The notes: generated from the sequence alone by a model not told the origin. Shown: positions 51,242 to 61,133, counted from the first letter of the stretch. The stretch: DNA of 64,000 nt from Serpens gallinarum (GCF_014836765.1 NZ_JACSQG010000012.1:1-64000), one strand, 5' to 3'. Made by a program: numbers and translations.

Positions 51242-52369
51242 ATGAATTGGGATGTAGTGCTGGACGAATCCTTGTGGATTCGGGTCGCCCTGGTACTGGC
51301 CGTTACGCTGACCAGTTACGGGGTGCTGCGCGTTGTACTGTCCTTTGTCACGAAGCGGCTGCAAGAGCGTGCCGAGAAATCCAATGGCCGGTTGACCGCC
51401 ATCGCGGCGCAGATGCTGGCGCGTACCAGCCACTTGCTGCTGTTCGCCTTCTCGTTGTTGATCGGCCTGAAAGTGGTGGAGCTGCCGGAGCGCTGGCAAG
51501 CCATGATGTCCCACGGCTGGTTCATTGCCCTGGCGTTTCAGATAGCGCTCTGGGCGGATGTCGGCGTGCGTCTGTGGATGGACAGCCTGACGCGCGATGG
51601 CATCGCGCGCAATCCGGTGACGACCACCCTCATCGGCATCATGGTGCGCCTGGTCGTGTGGACCATGATGCTGTTGTCCATCCTGGCCAATCTTGGCGTC
51701 AACATTACCGCTCTGGTGGCCAGTCTTGGTGTGGGCGGCATCGCCATCGCACTGGCCGTGCAGACGCTGCTAAGCGATGTGTTCGCCTCGCTGTCCATCG
51801 GTATCGACAAGCCTTTCGAGATCGGCGACTTCGTGGTGTTTGGGTCGGTGTCCGGCACCATTGAGCACATCGGGCTGAAAAGCACCCGCATACGCGCGCT
51901 GAGCGGCGAGCAAGTGGTCTGCTCGAACGCTGATTTGCTCGGGCAGGTCGTGCACAACTATAAGCGCATGAATACCCGCCGCATCGTCTTCACGTTCGGC
52001 ATCGCCTACGACACGTCGAGCGATAAGGCGCGTCAGGTTGGCCAACTGGTAAAGCGCATCATCGACGCTCTAGACGAGGTGAAATTTGATCGCGCCCATC
52101 TTCTTGCCTTCGATGAAAGCCGGATGACTTACGAGGTGGTCTACATCATGCAGACGGCCGACTACAACCGGTACATGGATATCCAGCAGGAGATCAATCT
52201 GGGCCTGATCGACGGGCTCAAGGAAATGGGCGTGCGCTTTGCCTTTCCGATTCGCCGCGTGGAATTCAGCGGTGGGCGATTGCCCGAGGTCAGAGTCGGC
52301 GGGCTGCCGATGGAAGCTCCGCCCGCCAACCAGCCAGAGGGGGACGCGCAGTGGCTTACTCGCCGCTAG
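51242..52369 (+). CDS. Small-conductance mechanosensitive channel (MscS family)
   Basis: A 375-residue inner-membrane protein with about four hydrophobic N-terminal segments followed by the MscS pore and beta domain: LVASLGVGGIAIALAVQTLL (pore helix TM3), SDVFASLSIGIDKPFEIGDFV, and IEHIGLKSTRIRALSGEQVV. The C-terminal domain follows the usual pattern to FPIRRVEF. It protects cells against hypo-osmotic shock or acts as a related channel. The start ATG has GGGAGAGG upstream. The stop overlaps the convergent thioesterase gene by 14 bp. Confidence 0.9.
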   Translation: MNWDVVLDESLWIRVALVLAVTLTSYGVLRVVLSFVTKRLQERAEKSNGRLTAIAAQMLARTSHLLLFAFSLLIGLKVVELPERWQAMMSHGWFIALAFQIALWADVGVRLWMDSLTRDGIARNPVTTTLIGIMVRLVVWTMMLLSILANLGVNITALVASLGVGGIAIALAVQTLLSDVFASLSIGIDKPFEIGDFVVFGSVSGTIEHIGLKSTRIRALSGEQVVCSNADLLGQVVHNYKRMNTRRIVFTFGIAYDTSSDKARQVGQLVKRIIDALDEVKFDRAHLLAFDESRMTYEVVYIMQTADYNRYMDIQQEINLGLIDGLKEMGVRFAFPIRRVEFSGGRLPEVRVGGLPMEAPPANQPEGDAQWLTRR

Positions 52370-52823
52370 TTGCGCGTTGCAGTACATACTCGCCGTGTAG
52401 CCGCACGGCGTCGGCGCCACCAGCGGCAGGAATGCGGATGTCCAGGTACAGCCGGGCCAGGCCACGACGGCGGTACTGGGCGACGAACTTATCCCAGACG
52501 TCATCGGCGGGGGCGGCGCAGATCGCCACTGAATCCTCGGCCACCGGCAGTGGGTATTCAATTTGGCCACCCTTGATGACAATGTGCCCCGCGTCCAGGT
52601 CGCTTTCACGCAGGCGCAGCGTCAGCCAGCCCCAGCCGGCGAGCACGCTGAGGCTATACAGGCTGCCCCCGAACATGGTGCCCTTGTGGTTGCTGTTGGC
52701 GGCCAGGGGCATGGCCAGTTGCAGTTCATTGCCGTCCCAACTGCGGACCGTCAGGTCCATGGCACGGGTCAACGGGATGTCTTGATGGATTAGGTCTTCA
52801 AGGAAGCGGCATTCGGATGTCAT
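52356..52823 (-). CDS. YiiD_C-type thioesterase-like hot-dog protein
   Basis: A 155-residue hot-dog-fold protein: NSNHKGTMFGGSLYSLSVLAGWG is the signature helix region of the YiiD C-terminal thioesterase family, and the rest is beta-rich. Members are putative acyl-CoA/ACP thioesterases. Start MTSECRFLEDL at 52823 is preferred over a 16-residue longer version that adds unlikely sequence. It is convergent with mscS and divergent from topB. Confidence 0.8.
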   Translation of the reverse strand: MTSECRFLEDLIHQDIPLTRAMDLTVRSWDGNELQLAMPLAANSNHKGTMFGGSLYSLSVLAGWGWLTLRLRESDLDAGHIVIKGGQIEYPLPVAEDSVAICAAPADDVWDKFVAQYRRRGLARLYLDIRIPAAGGADAVRLHGEYVLQRATSGE

Positions 52824-53029
52824 GGTGCGGGCCTGGGTGTGGTACGTGGGCGCATGATCCTCGCCGGTCACGCAAGCTGCAATGTTCTGTCAGTCGGTGC
52901 GGCGCAGGCAGCGGGTGGCAATAGAGTCGTCGGCAGGGTGTATTACTGTACATCCATCCAGATAAAGTCCTTGCCTCAACGCGTCCCTCTGCGCATCCTG
53001 TGGCCATCGCAACAATCCAGATGGCAGCT

Positions 53030-54967
53030 ATGCGGCTTTTTTTGTGTGAAAAACCTTCCCAGGCCAAGGACATTGCCAAGGTGCTCGGCGCCAGCCGCCG
53101 TGGCGACGGGTGCTGGCTGGGGGCCAATGTCACGGTGACCTGGTGCATCGGCCATTTACTGGAAACCGCGCCGCCGGATGCCTATGACGCGCGCTACAAA
53201 CGCTGGGCGCTGGCTGATCTGCCGATCATCCCGGCGCAGTGGAAAATGCAGGTCAAGCCCAGGACGGCTAGCCAGTTCAAGGCGGTCAAGCGTCTGCTGG
53301 GCGAGGCGCGTGAGCTGGTGATTGCCACGGATGCGGACCGCGAAGGAGAGATGATTGCCCGCGAGCTGGTGGAGCATTGCCGTTATCGCGGGCCGATCCA
53401 GCGGCTCTGGCTGTCGGCGCTGGATGAGGCGTCGATCCGCAAGGCGCTGGCCTCGCTCAAGCCGGGTGCCGAGACCTTCAACCTTTACCATGCCGCGTTG
53501 GGGCGTTCGCGTGCCGACTGGTTGATCGGCATGAACATGAGCCGCTTGTTTACGCTGCTGGGTCGGCAGTCTGGTTATCAAGGTGTGTTGCCGGTGGGGC
53601 GAGTACAGACGCCGACGCTGCGGTTGGTGGTGGACCGTGATCGCAGCATTGAGGACTTTGTGCCGGTGCCGTTTTGGGCAATTGACGTCGCGCTGCTGGC
53701 CGAGGGGTGTGTTTTCACCGCCCAGTGGCGAGCGCCGGAAGAGGCCTGCGACGATCAAGGTCGCTGCTTGAATCAGGCGCTGGCGCAGAATGCCGCGAAC
53801 GCGATGAGCGATGCTACCCACGCTCGGGTGATGAAACTGCGCACCGAACGCGTGCGCGAAGCGCCGCCCTTACCGTTCGATCTCGGCACGTTGCAGGAGG
53901 TGTGTTCCAAGAAGCTGGGACTTGGCGCCCAGGAAACCCTGGATATCGCACAGGCCCTCTACGAAACCCACAAGCTAATTACCTATCCACGCAGCGATTG
54001 TGGCTACCTGCCGCTCAGCCAGCATGGCGAAGCGCCGGCCATCCTTGCAGCCCTGGTACGTGCCGATCCGGGGCTGACCACATTGCATAAATATCTCGAC
54101 CCGCAGCGCCGTTCACGGGCTTGGAACGATGCCAAGATCAGCGCCCACCACGGTATCATTCCGACCGCCGCCGCAGCGGGGCTGGAGCGGCTGCAGGGCC
54201 GGCAGCGCGCGGTCTACACCCTGATCCGGGCGCGTTATCTGGCTCAGTTTCTGCCCAGCCATGAATACGACCGCACCCAGGCGGATTTCGCATGCGCCGG
54301 GCAGGCGCTACGCGCCGTGGGAAAACAAATTGCCGAGCCGGGCTGGAAGCGCGCCTTGCCCGAGGCGTTGGCGCCTGCCAAGGGTCGCGAAGCGGTGCAG
54401 CCGCAAACCTTACCGGCGCTGGCCGAAGGGTTGGATTGCGCGGTAACCCAGGTCACGCTCAAGGACCTGTGGACACAGCCACCCAAGCCCTTCACCGAGG
54501 GTGACCTGATCAAGGCGATGAAAAACGTCGCCAAGCTGGTGGACGATCCTCTGCTCAAGCAGAAACTCAAGGACACCACCGGCATAGGCACCGAAGCGAC
54601 GCGCGCCGGGATCATCCAGGGATTGCTGGATCGAGGTTATCTCACCAAGCAGGGCAAGGCCCTGGCGGCCAGTCCGGCGGCGTTCAGCCTGATCGATGCG
54701 GTGCCGCGTGCCATTGCCGATCCCGGCACCACAGCGATCTGGGAGCAGGCGCTGGACATGGTACAAAGCGGCGAGATGTCGTTAGAGGAGTTTGTCGCCA
54801 AGCAATCGGCGTGGATGAGCAAGCATGTGCAGCGCTGTCTCGGTTTGTGTCTGACCATCAGCGGGCCGGCGCATCCGGGCGGGCAGGGCAAAGCACCCTG
54901 GAAGAAAAAGCGTACCGCTGGCGCTGCAAAACGCACGACGAAACCGGGCCGAAAAACAGCGCGTTGA
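53030..54967 (+). CDS. topB: DNA topoisomerase III
   Basis: A 645-residue type IA topoisomerase. It starts MRLFLCEKPSQAKDIAKVLG (Toprim start), with ATDADREGEMIARELVEH (the Toprim DxD acidic cluster), and the catalytic Tyr319 in LITYPRSDCGYL. The C-terminus ends in a basic tail (KKKRTAGAAKRTTKPGRKTAR) that probably binds DNA. It decatenates replication intermediates. The ATG at 53030 is chosen to match the family start; ATG at 53021 and 53000 are also in frame. Confidence 0.93.
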   Translation: MRLFLCEKPSQAKDIAKVLGASRRGDGCWLGANVTVTWCIGHLLETAPPDAYDARYKRWALADLPIIPAQWKMQVKPRTASQFKAVKRLLGEARELVIATDADREGEMIARELVEHCRYRGPIQRLWLSALDEASIRKALASLKPGAETFNLYHAALGRSRADWLIGMNMSRLFTLLGRQSGYQGVLPVGRVQTPTLRLVVDRDRSIEDFVPVPFWAIDVALLAEGCVFTAQWRAPEEACDDQGRCLNQALAQNAANAMSDATHARVMKLRTERVREAPPLPFDLGTLQEVCSKKLGLGAQETLDIAQALYETHKLITYPRSDCGYLPLSQHGEAPAILAALVRADPGLTTLHKYLDPQRRSRAWNDAKISAHHGIIPTAAAAGLERLQGRQRAVYTLIRARYLAQFLPSHEYDRTQADFACAGQALRAVGKQIAEPGWKRALPEALAPAKGREAVQPQTLPALAEGLDCAVTQVTLKDLWTQPPKPFTEGDLIKAMKNVAKLVDDPLLKQKLKDTTGIGTEATRAGIIQGLLDRGYLTKQGKALAASPAAFSLIDAVPRAIADPGTTAIWEQALDMVQSGEMSLEEFVAKQSAWMSKHVQRCLGLCLTISGPAHPGGQGKAPWKKKRTAGAAKRTTKPGRKTAR

Positions 54968-55076
54968 GCGCTCAGGTGCATCATCCCGCCTGGGATGGTG
55001 TAGAGTTTCGCGCCGTCGCGCTCAGCCACTGTGAGCACTGCGACGGATCTTTTTGGTGAATGAAGAACGGGGATTT

Positions 55077-56063
55077 ATGGGCAAGCAGATTCGCATCGGT
55101 ATCGTCGGATACGGCAACCTGGGGCGCGGCGTCGAGGCCGCTATCGCGAAAAATCCGGACATGACGCTGGCGGGGATTTTTACCCGCCGCGCGCCGGCTG
55201 ACCTGAAGCCGCTGTTCGCGCAAACACCGGTGCATGCAATGGCGTCGCTGAACGAGTTCCAGCAGACCATCGACGTGCTGATCCTCTGTGGTGGCTCCAA
55301 GGACGACCTGCCCGAGCAGGGGCCGGCCCTGGCCGCGCTGTTCAATACCGTGGACAGCTTTGACACCCATGCACGCATTCCCGAGTATTTCGCTGCGGTG
55401 GACGCGCCGGCCCAGGCCCACGGCAAGACGGCGCTGATATCCATTGGTTGGGACCCGGGCATGTTCTCCATCAACCGCCTGTATGGCGAAGCGCTGCTGC
55501 CCGATGGCGTGACCTACACCTTCTGGGGCAAGGGCCTGAGTCAGGGGCATTCCGATGCCGTGCGCCGGGTGCCGGGCGTCAAGGCCGGTGTGCAGTACAC
55601 GCTCCCTTCGCCGGATGCAATCGAGCGGGTACGTAGCGGTGCGCGTCCCGAGCTGTCCACTCGCGAAAAGCACACCCGTGAATGCTATGTCGTGCTGGAA
55701 GAAGGCGCTGATGCCGCTGTGGTGGAGAAGGCGATTGTGGGCATGCCGCATTACTTCGCCGATTACGACACCCGCGTGAACTTCATCAATGAAGAAACCT
55801 TGCGCACCGAGCACAACCGCATGCCCCATGGCGGTTTCGTGATTCGCAGCGGCAACACCAGCGAGGCCCATGCGCAAGTGGTCGAGTATTCGCTGCAGCT
55901 GGAAAGCAACCCCGAATTCACCGCCAGTGTTCTGGTGGCCTACGCACGTGCGGCTTACCGCCTGAATCAGCAGGGCCAGTTCGGCGCCAAGACCGCTTTC
56001 GACGTTGCACCGGGCCTGCTGTCGATCAAGTCGCCGGCGCAGCTGCGCGAAGAGTTGCTGTAA
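55077..56063 (+). CDS. ddh: meso-Diaminopimelate D-dehydrogenase
   Basis: A 328-residue protein closely resembling Corynebacterium Ddh: IRIGIVGYGNLGRGVE (NADP fold), STGWDPGMFSINR-like SIGWDPGMFSINRLYGEALL, FWGKGLSQGHSDAVRR, GVQYTLPS and MPHGGFVIRSG. It makes meso-diaminopimelate from tetrahydrodipicolinate in one step (reversible, NADPH), for lysine and cell wall synthesis, bypassing the succinylase route. Start ATG with GGGGAT upstream; GTG at 55053 is also possible. It is found in a minority of bacteria. Confidence 0.9.
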   Translation: MGKQIRIGIVGYGNLGRGVEAAIAKNPDMTLAGIFTRRAPADLKPLFAQTPVHAMASLNEFQQTIDVLILCGGSKDDLPEQGPALAALFNTVDSFDTHARIPEYFAAVDAPAQAHGKTALISIGWDPGMFSINRLYGEALLPDGVTYTFWGKGLSQGHSDAVRRVPGVKAGVQYTLPSPDAIERVRSGARPELSTREKHTRECYVVLEEGADAAVVEKAIVGMPHYFADYDTRVNFINEETLRTEHNRMPHGGFVIRSGNTSEAHAQVVEYSLQLESNPEFTASVLVAYARAAYRLNQQGQFGAKTAFDVAPGLLSIKSPAQLREELL

Positions 56064-56136
56064 CGCGACAACGCCGATCGGCTGTTTAAGGCTGTCTTTC
56101 TGGGGCCGCGAGTTGCTTGGGATCAATTTTTGCTTT

Positions 56137-56163
56137 GTACGGGACGGCTATGGTCTCCCGTAC
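56137..56163. promoter_or_regulatory. Inverted repeat operator candidate upstream of cynS
   Basis: GTACGGGA (56137-56144) and TCCCGTAC (56156-56163) form a perfect 8-bp inverted repeat with an 11-bp spacer, about 55 bp before the cynS start. A -10-like TATGGT (56149-56154) lies in the spacer, so a bound repressor would block it. Confidence 0.4.
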
Positions 56164-56217
56164 CGTTGCTGATCCCTTCAAGCACATTCGGTGTTCAACC
56201 CACAGAGGAAGACAGAC

Positions 56218-56667
56218 ATGATTTCCAGTCGTGAAGACGTCACCAAAATGATTCTGGCCGCCAAGGTCAGCAAAGGCCTGAAATGGCGGCAGGTTGCGGA
56301 AGCGCTCGGCTTGTCCAAGGAGTGGACCACGGCCGCCTGCCTGGGCCAGATGACGTTTGACAAGGCCCAGGCAGAAGCCGTGGGCGACCTGTTTGGCCTG
56401 TCTGACGAAGCCGTGGCCTGGCTGCAGATCGTGCCCCATAAAGGGTCATTGCCCAGCGCTGTGCCCACCGATCCACTGATCTATCGCTGGTACGAGATCG
56501 TCAACGTCTATGGCAGCACCCTCAAGGAGCTGATTCACGAGGAGTTTGGTGACGGCATCATGAGCGCCATTGATTTTTCGATGGACATCCAGCGAGAGGA
56601 AGACCCCAAGGGCGATCGGGTCAACGTGGTGCTGTCCGGCAAATTCCTGCCCTACAAAAGCTATTGA
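56218..56667 (+). CDS. cynS: Cyanase (cyanate hydratase)
   Basis: A 149-residue cyanase that turns cyanate and bicarbonate into ammonia and CO2. The catalytic triad is present: Arg90 and Glu93 (IYRWYEIVNVYG) and Ser116 (DGIMSAIDFSMD), with the spacing of the E. coli enzyme (Arg96, Glu99, Ser122). The N-terminal helical domain (MISSREDVTKMILAAKVSKG) matches too. The start at 56218 gives the family length; a longer frame is unlikely. Confidence 0.95.
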   Translation: MISSREDVTKMILAAKVSKGLKWRQVAEALGLSKEWTTAACLGQMTFDKAQAEAVGDLFGLSDEAVAWLQIVPHKGSLPSAVPTDPLIYRWYEIVNVYGSTLKELIHEEFGDGIMSAIDFSMDIQREEDPKGDRVNVVLSGKFLPYKSY

Positions 56668-56788
56668 GGCGACAGGGCTAATCGGTTCCCGGACCGGCAC
56701 GCGTGGCCGGTCACGGGGCAGCGTTCGATTGCGTCTCTGGCTTCCTGTTAGAATCGCTCCCCGGCAATTCCACACCAGACGTTATCGA

Positions 56789-57802
56789 ATGCACGCTGAA
56801 CCCGTTTTGACCTCCGCAACAACGTTTCCCACCCTGTCCCGTCGCTTTTCCGTGGCGCCGATGATGGATTGGACGGATCGGCATTGCCGGTACTTCCTGC
56901 GCCAATTGTCCCGCCATACCTTGCTCTACACCGAGATGGTCACCACCGGGGCGTTGCTGCATGGTGATCATCCCGAGCGTTTTTTGCGCCATGACGAGTG
57001 TGAGCATCCGCTGGCGCTGCAGTTGGGCGGTAGTCGGCCGGACGAGTTGGCCGCCTGCGCGAAAATGGCCGAGGCCGCCGGGTACGATGAGGTAAACCTG
57101 AACGTCGGTTGCCCCAGCGACCGCGTGCAGAACAACATGATTGGCGCCTGCCTGATGGGCCATCCGGCGCTGGTGGCCGAGTGCGTCAAGGCGATGCGCG
57201 ATGCGGTCGGCATCGAGGTGACGGTCAAGCACCGGATCGGCATCGATGGCCGTGACAGTTACGCCGAGTTGTGCGATTTCGTCGGCCAGGTGCGCGAGGC
57301 GGGCTGCCGCAGTTTTACCGTGCATGCGCGCATCGCCATTCTCGAAGGCCTGTCGCCCAAGGCCAATCGCGAAATCCCGCCGCTGCGTTATGACGTCGCC
57401 GCGCAGCTGAAACGCGATTTTCCGGACCTGGAAATCATCCTCAACGGCGGGATCAAGACCCTGGATGAATGCCGAACCCATCTGCAGACCTTCGATGGTG
57501 TCATGCTCGGCCGCGAGGCCTACCACAACCCTTATTTGCTGGCCCAGGTGGATGCAGAGCTGTTTGGTAGCGAGGCGCCGTCGATCAGTCGCGCTGAAAC
57601 GCTGGCGCGCATGCGTCCGTATATCGAGCGTCACCTGGCCGAAGGCGGCGTGATGCATCACATCACCCGTCACGTGCTCGGCTTGGGGCAGGGCTTTCCG
57701 GGCGCCCGGCGTTTCCGCCAACTGCTGTCGGTGGACGTGCACAAGGCGCCTGAGCCGCTGGCGGTGCTCGACCAGGCCATTGAGATGCTGGCCGGGCGCT
57801 AA
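56789..57802 (+). CDS. dusA: tRNA-dihydrouridine synthase A
   Basis: A 337-residue FMN enzyme that reduces uridines 20/20a in tRNA D-loops. VAPMMDWTDRHCRYFLR near the N-terminus, VNLNVGCPSDRVQNNMIGAC with the catalytic Cys (in GAC-LMG), VKHRIGID and ILNGGIKT are the Dus signature segments. The Cys-containing active-site loop is complete. The ATG with weak upstream site at 56789 (MHAEPVLTS) matches the family start; the long frame upstream includes cynS sequence. Confidence 0.93.
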   Translation: MHAEPVLTSATTFPTLSRRFSVAPMMDWTDRHCRYFLRQLSRHTLLYTEMVTTGALLHGDHPERFLRHDECEHPLALQLGGSRPDELAACAKMAEAAGYDEVNLNVGCPSDRVQNNMIGACLMGHPALVAECVKAMRDAVGIEVTVKHRIGIDGRDSYAELCDFVGQVREAGCRSFTVHARIAILEGLSPKANREIPPLRYDVAAQLKRDFPDLEIILNGGIKTLDECRTHLQTFDGVMLGREAYHNPYLLAQVDAELFGSEAPSISRAETLARMRPYIERHLAEGGVMHHITRHVLGLGQGFPGARRFRQLLSVDVHKAPEPLAVLDQAIEMLAGR

Positions 57803-57974
57803 TGGATTGCGGCTCCGGCGGAAAACAGCGGCGGTAATCTCCGCGTAGCAACTTGCTGATATGCTCCAAGGGCTTGTGCCCTTCGCTACGGCGAAAAAAC
57901 GGGAGCGATGAGAATCTCTCATCCATTACCGTGTCAGGGAATGACTCTTTCGATCTGCATATCAGGTACCGCCC

Positions 57975-58907
57975 ATGTCTTCCAAGCTGGAACAGCTCAA
58001 AGCCATCACTACCGTTGTCGCCGACTCGGGCGATCTGGAGGCGATTGCTCGCCTTAAACCCGTGGATGCCACCACCAATCCGTCGCTGCTGCTCAAGGCC
58101 GCCGCCATGCCGGGTTATGCCGCGTTGCTCGATCAATCGATCGCAGCCAGCGGCGGCGACTTGACCCTGGCCTGCGACCGCTTCGCCGTAGCCGTGGGGC
58201 AGGAAATCCTCAAGATCATTCCCGGACGGATTTCCACCGAGGTGGATGCCCGACTGTCTTTTGATACCCAGGCGACCCTGCGTCGTGCCGAACGACTCAT
58301 CGATCTGTATAAGCAGGCGGGCATCGGCCGTGAGCGGGTGCTGATCAAGGTTGCCGCCACCTGGGAAGGCATTCGTGCCGCCGAGCTACTGGAAAAGGCC
58401 GGCATCCAGACCAACCTGACACTGCTGTTCTCATTTGCCCAGGCCGTGGCCTGTGCGGACGCCGGTGTATTTCTGATTTCACCTTTCGTGGGGCGCATCT
58501 ACGACTGGTACAAAAAAGCCGATGGGCGAGATTTTACCGGCGCAGAAGACCCTGGCGTGCGTTCGGTGACGCGTATCTACAACTATTACAAAGCCAACGG
58601 CTACGCGACCGTGGTCATGGGCGCGAGCTTTCGCAACCTGGGCCAGATCGAACAACTGGCAGGCTGCGACCGCCTGACCATCAGCCCCGAGTTGCTGCAG
58701 CAGCTGTCTGAGGATACACAGACGCTGGAGCGTCGCCTGCAACCAGGTGCCTCCGCCGAGCCGCGCCAGTCTCTGGATGAAGCCGCGTTCCGCTGGGCCT
58801 TGAACGAAGACGCCATGGCGACGGAAAAATTGGCTGAAGGGATTCGCCAGTTCGCCCGGGACCAGGAAAAGCTTGAGGCGTTGCTCAAGGCTCGCGCCGA
58901 GCGCTGA
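57975..58907 (+). CDS. tal: Transaldolase
   Basis: A 310-residue class I transaldolase: [10 protein letters not shown] near residue 31, Schiff-base Lys125 in [13 protein letters not shown], and [25 protein letters not shown] and [10 protein letters not shown]. It exchanges C3 units between sugar phosphates in the pentose phosphate pathway. The start is the ATG at 57975. A hairpin (58913-58948) follows the stop. Confidence 0.95.
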   Translation: MSSKLEQLKAITTVVADSGDLEAIARLKPVDATTNPSLLLKAAAMPGYAALLDQSIAASGGDLTLACDRFAVAVGQEILKIIPGRISTEVDARLSFDTQATLRRAERLIDLYKQAGIGRERVLIKVAATWEGIRAAELLEKAGIQTNLTLLFSFAQAVACADAGVFLISPFVGRIYDWYKKADGRDFTGAEDPGVRSVTRIYNYYKANGYATVVMGASFRNLGQIEQLAGCDRLTISPELLQQLSEDTQTLERRLQPGASAEPRQSLDEAAFRWALNEDAMATEKLAEGIRQFARDQEKLEALLKARAER

Positions 58908-58912
58908 AAACG

Positions 58913-58948
58913 GTGCAGGATGGACAACAACGGTTGTCCATCCTGCAC
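58913..58948 (+). terminator. 16-bp perfect hairpin after tal
   Basis: GTGCAGGATGGACAAC (58913-58928) pairs perfectly with 58933-58948 around AACG. A T-rich stretch is not strong, but stem length makes it a likely transcript end. Confidence 0.7.
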
Positions 58949-59085
58949 GCTGGCTGTTTCGTTGAGAGAAAAGACGGTAGCCGCGACGCCATCGAAAGGG
59001 CACACGCGGCGCCGGTTTATTCCAGTGGCATTTGCAAGGTCGGGATCGCACACTAGCGCCCCTTTTCTGGTCGGTGAGGTTTGAA

Positions 59086-60012
59086 GTGTCCAAAGGCGTA
59101 GTGCTTTCGGTCATGGCTTCGGTGCTGTTTGCCGCTCTGTATTACCTGTCGACCCTGTTGGTTCCGCTGAGCGGGACCGAGATTTTCGGCTGGCGGGTCA
59201 TCCTCACGTTGCCTTGCTTGATGCTGTTCATCAGCCTGACCGGGGGATGGTCCGCGGTGGCCGAGTTGACGCGGCGCGTTCGCGCCGCGCCCTGGTTGGT
59301 GCCTGGCATGGTGCTGTGCGCCTTCCTGTTTGGCGTGCAACTCTGGCTGTTCCTCTGGGCTCCCCTGCAGGGGCGCGGCCTGAATGTCTCGCTGGGTTAT
59401 TTTCTTTTGCCGCTGAGCATGATCCTGGTGGGCCGCTTACTGTTCAACGAGCGACTGAGCCGGCTGCAGCAGCTGGCAACGCTACTGGCGGTATGCGGCG
59501 TAGCCAATCAGATACTGGTGGTTGGCGGCCTGGCCTGGGAGACCTGGTTGGTAGCGCTGGGCTATCCCGGCTATTTTGCCTTGCGCCGCAAGATGGGCAC
59601 CGATGGATTGGGCGGCATGTGGTTCGAAATGATCCTGATGGTGCCGGTGGCGCTCTGGTTTGCCTGGGCGGGTGGCGAAATGGTGGTGCATTTCAGCGAG
59701 CAACCCCGTCTGTTCGGCCTGGTGCCCTTGATGGGCATGATCAGCGCCTGGGCCTTGATCAGCTATCTGATGGCCAGTCGCCTATTGCCACTGGGCTTGT
59801 TCGGGTTGCTGGGTTATGTCGAGCCAGTGCTGCTGGTGCTGGTTTCGCTGTTGATCGGTGAGCGGATTCAGAGCAACGAATGGCTTACATATATCCCCAT
59901 CTGGGCGGCCGTGCTGGTGCTGGTGCTGGAAGGCGCGCGGCATGTCTGGCGCCGGCACGGGGCTGCGCCCAGCACGCAAGCACAGCGTGAGCCAAGGCCC
60001 ACCCGGCATTAG
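59086..60012 (+). CDS. rarD: RarD-like EamA-family transporter
   Basis: A 308-residue inner-membrane protein with about ten hydrophobic segments. It begins (V/M)SKGVVLSVMASVLFAALYYL, which is the usual start of the RarD group, then GWRVILTLPCLMLFIS and continues to NEWLTYIPIWAAVLVLVLEG. A GTG at 59086 with GGTGAGG upstream is chosen over a longer frame from 59032 whose first residues are not family-like. Function: probable permease of small molecules, substrate unknown. Convergent with gcvT with overlapping stop codons. Confidence 0.85.
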   Translation: MSKGVVLSVMASVLFAALYYLSTLLVPLSGTEIFGWRVILTLPCLMLFISLTGGWSAVAELTRRVRAAPWLVPGMVLCAFLFGVQLWLFLWAPLQGRGLNVSLGYFLLPLSMILVGRLLFNERLSRLQQLATLLAVCGVANQILVVGGLAWETWLVALGYPGYFALRRKMGTDGLGGMWFEMILMVPVALWFAWAGGEMVVHFSEQPRLFGLVPLMGMISAWALISYLMASRLLPLGLFGLLGYVEPVLLVLVSLLIGERIQSNEWLTYIPIWAAVLVLVLEGARHVWRRHGAAPSTQAQREPRPTRH

Positions 60013-61133
60013 CCGCGGTAATAGCGTTGCGGCACGAACGGCATCTTGGCCACCGTAACCGCCACACGTTTGTCGCGCACCCGTGCCCAGAGCTGAGTTC
60101 CCAGCGTTGCCTGGTCGCTGTCCACATACCCCATAGCCACCGGAGCACCCAGGCTGGGCGCAAAACCACCGCTGGTAACCTGGCCGATCACTGTGTCGTT
60201 GGCGTCCAGTAGGTCGGCGCCTTCTCGAACCGGGATGCGCTCCTGGGGTAGCAAACCAACGCGTTTGCGGGCCACGCCGTCGCGCTGCTGGGCGAAAATG
60301 CGCTCGGCACCGGGAAAGCCACCTGCCCGGTCACCCTCGGCACGGCGTACTTTGGAAATGGCCCAGAGCAGGCCGGCTTCGGCCGGCGTGGTGCTGGGGT
60401 TCATGTCGTGGCCGTACAGACACAGCCCGGCTTCCAGGCGCAGCGAGTCGCGGGCGCCAAGGCCGATGGGTTGGACTTCTTTTTCGCTGAGCAGGTGGCG
60501 GGCAAGGGCGTCGGCATGGCTGGCGGGCACGGAGATTTCGAACCCGTCCTCGCCGGTATAGCCGGAACGGCTGGCCAGGCACTCGCAACCGAGCAGTTCG
60601 ACGGGCGCGATCTGCATAAACGTCATTTGTTCCACCTGGGGGGCCAGACGGGCGAGCACGGCGGCGGCCTGCGGCCCCTGCAAGGCAAGCAGTGCGCGCT
60701 CTTCGAACAGCGGCTCGATTCCACACTGCGTGCCGAGATGCTGCTGCAGGTGCTTCAGGTCGTGCGTCTTGCAGGCGGCGTTGACCACCAGTAACAGCCG
60801 GTCTTCAGCGAGCTTGGCAACCATCAGGTCGTCGAGGATGCCTCCCTGTTCGTCAGTGAACAGGGCATAGCGCTGCTGGCCTACAGGCAAGTCGATAATG
60901 TCCACCGGCACCAGGCTTTCCAAGGCGCTCGCCGCCGCCCTGCCATGCAACAGAATCTGGCCCATGTGCGAGACATCAAACAGGCCAGCCTGCTCACGGG
61001 TGTGCAGGTGCTCCTTGAGAATGCCCAGCGAGTAGTGCAGCGGCATCTCGTAGCCTGCGAATGGCACCAGGCGGGCACCACGTTCTTGGTGCAGGGCGTG
61101 TAACGGGGTTTTTGCCAAGGCTTCGGTGGTCAT
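60009..61133 (-). CDS. gcvT: Aminomethyltransferase (glycine cleavage T protein)
   Basis: A 374-residue T protein: HALHQERGARLVPFAGYEMPLHY at the N-terminus, GLFDVSHMGQI near 50, tetrahydrofolate/lipoyl-arm contacts in LGCECLASRSGYTGEDGFEI (near 200), and DSLRLEAGLCLYGHDM. It moves the methylene group from aminomethyl-H protein to tetrahydrofolate. It lies downstream of gcvP and sdaA on the minus strand; all three serve glycine/serine breakdown. Confidence 0.95.
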   Translation of the reverse strand: MTTEALAKTPLHALHQERGARLVPFAGYEMPLHYSLGILKEHLHTREQAGLFDVSHMGQILLHGRAAASALESLVPVDIIDLPVGQQRYALFTDEQGGILDDLMVAKLAEDRLLLVVNAACKTHDLKHLQQHLGTQCGIEPLFEERALLALQGPQAAAVLARLAPQVEQMTFMQIAPVELLGCECLASRSGYTGEDGFEISVPASHADALARHLLSEKEVQPIGLGARDSLRLEAGLCLYGHDMNPSTTPAEAGLLWAISKVRRAEGDRAGGFPGAERIFAQQRDGVARKRVGLLPQERIPVREGADLLDANDTVIGQVTSGGFAPSLGAPVAMGYVDSDQATLGTQLWARVRDKRVAVTVAKMPFVPQRYYRG

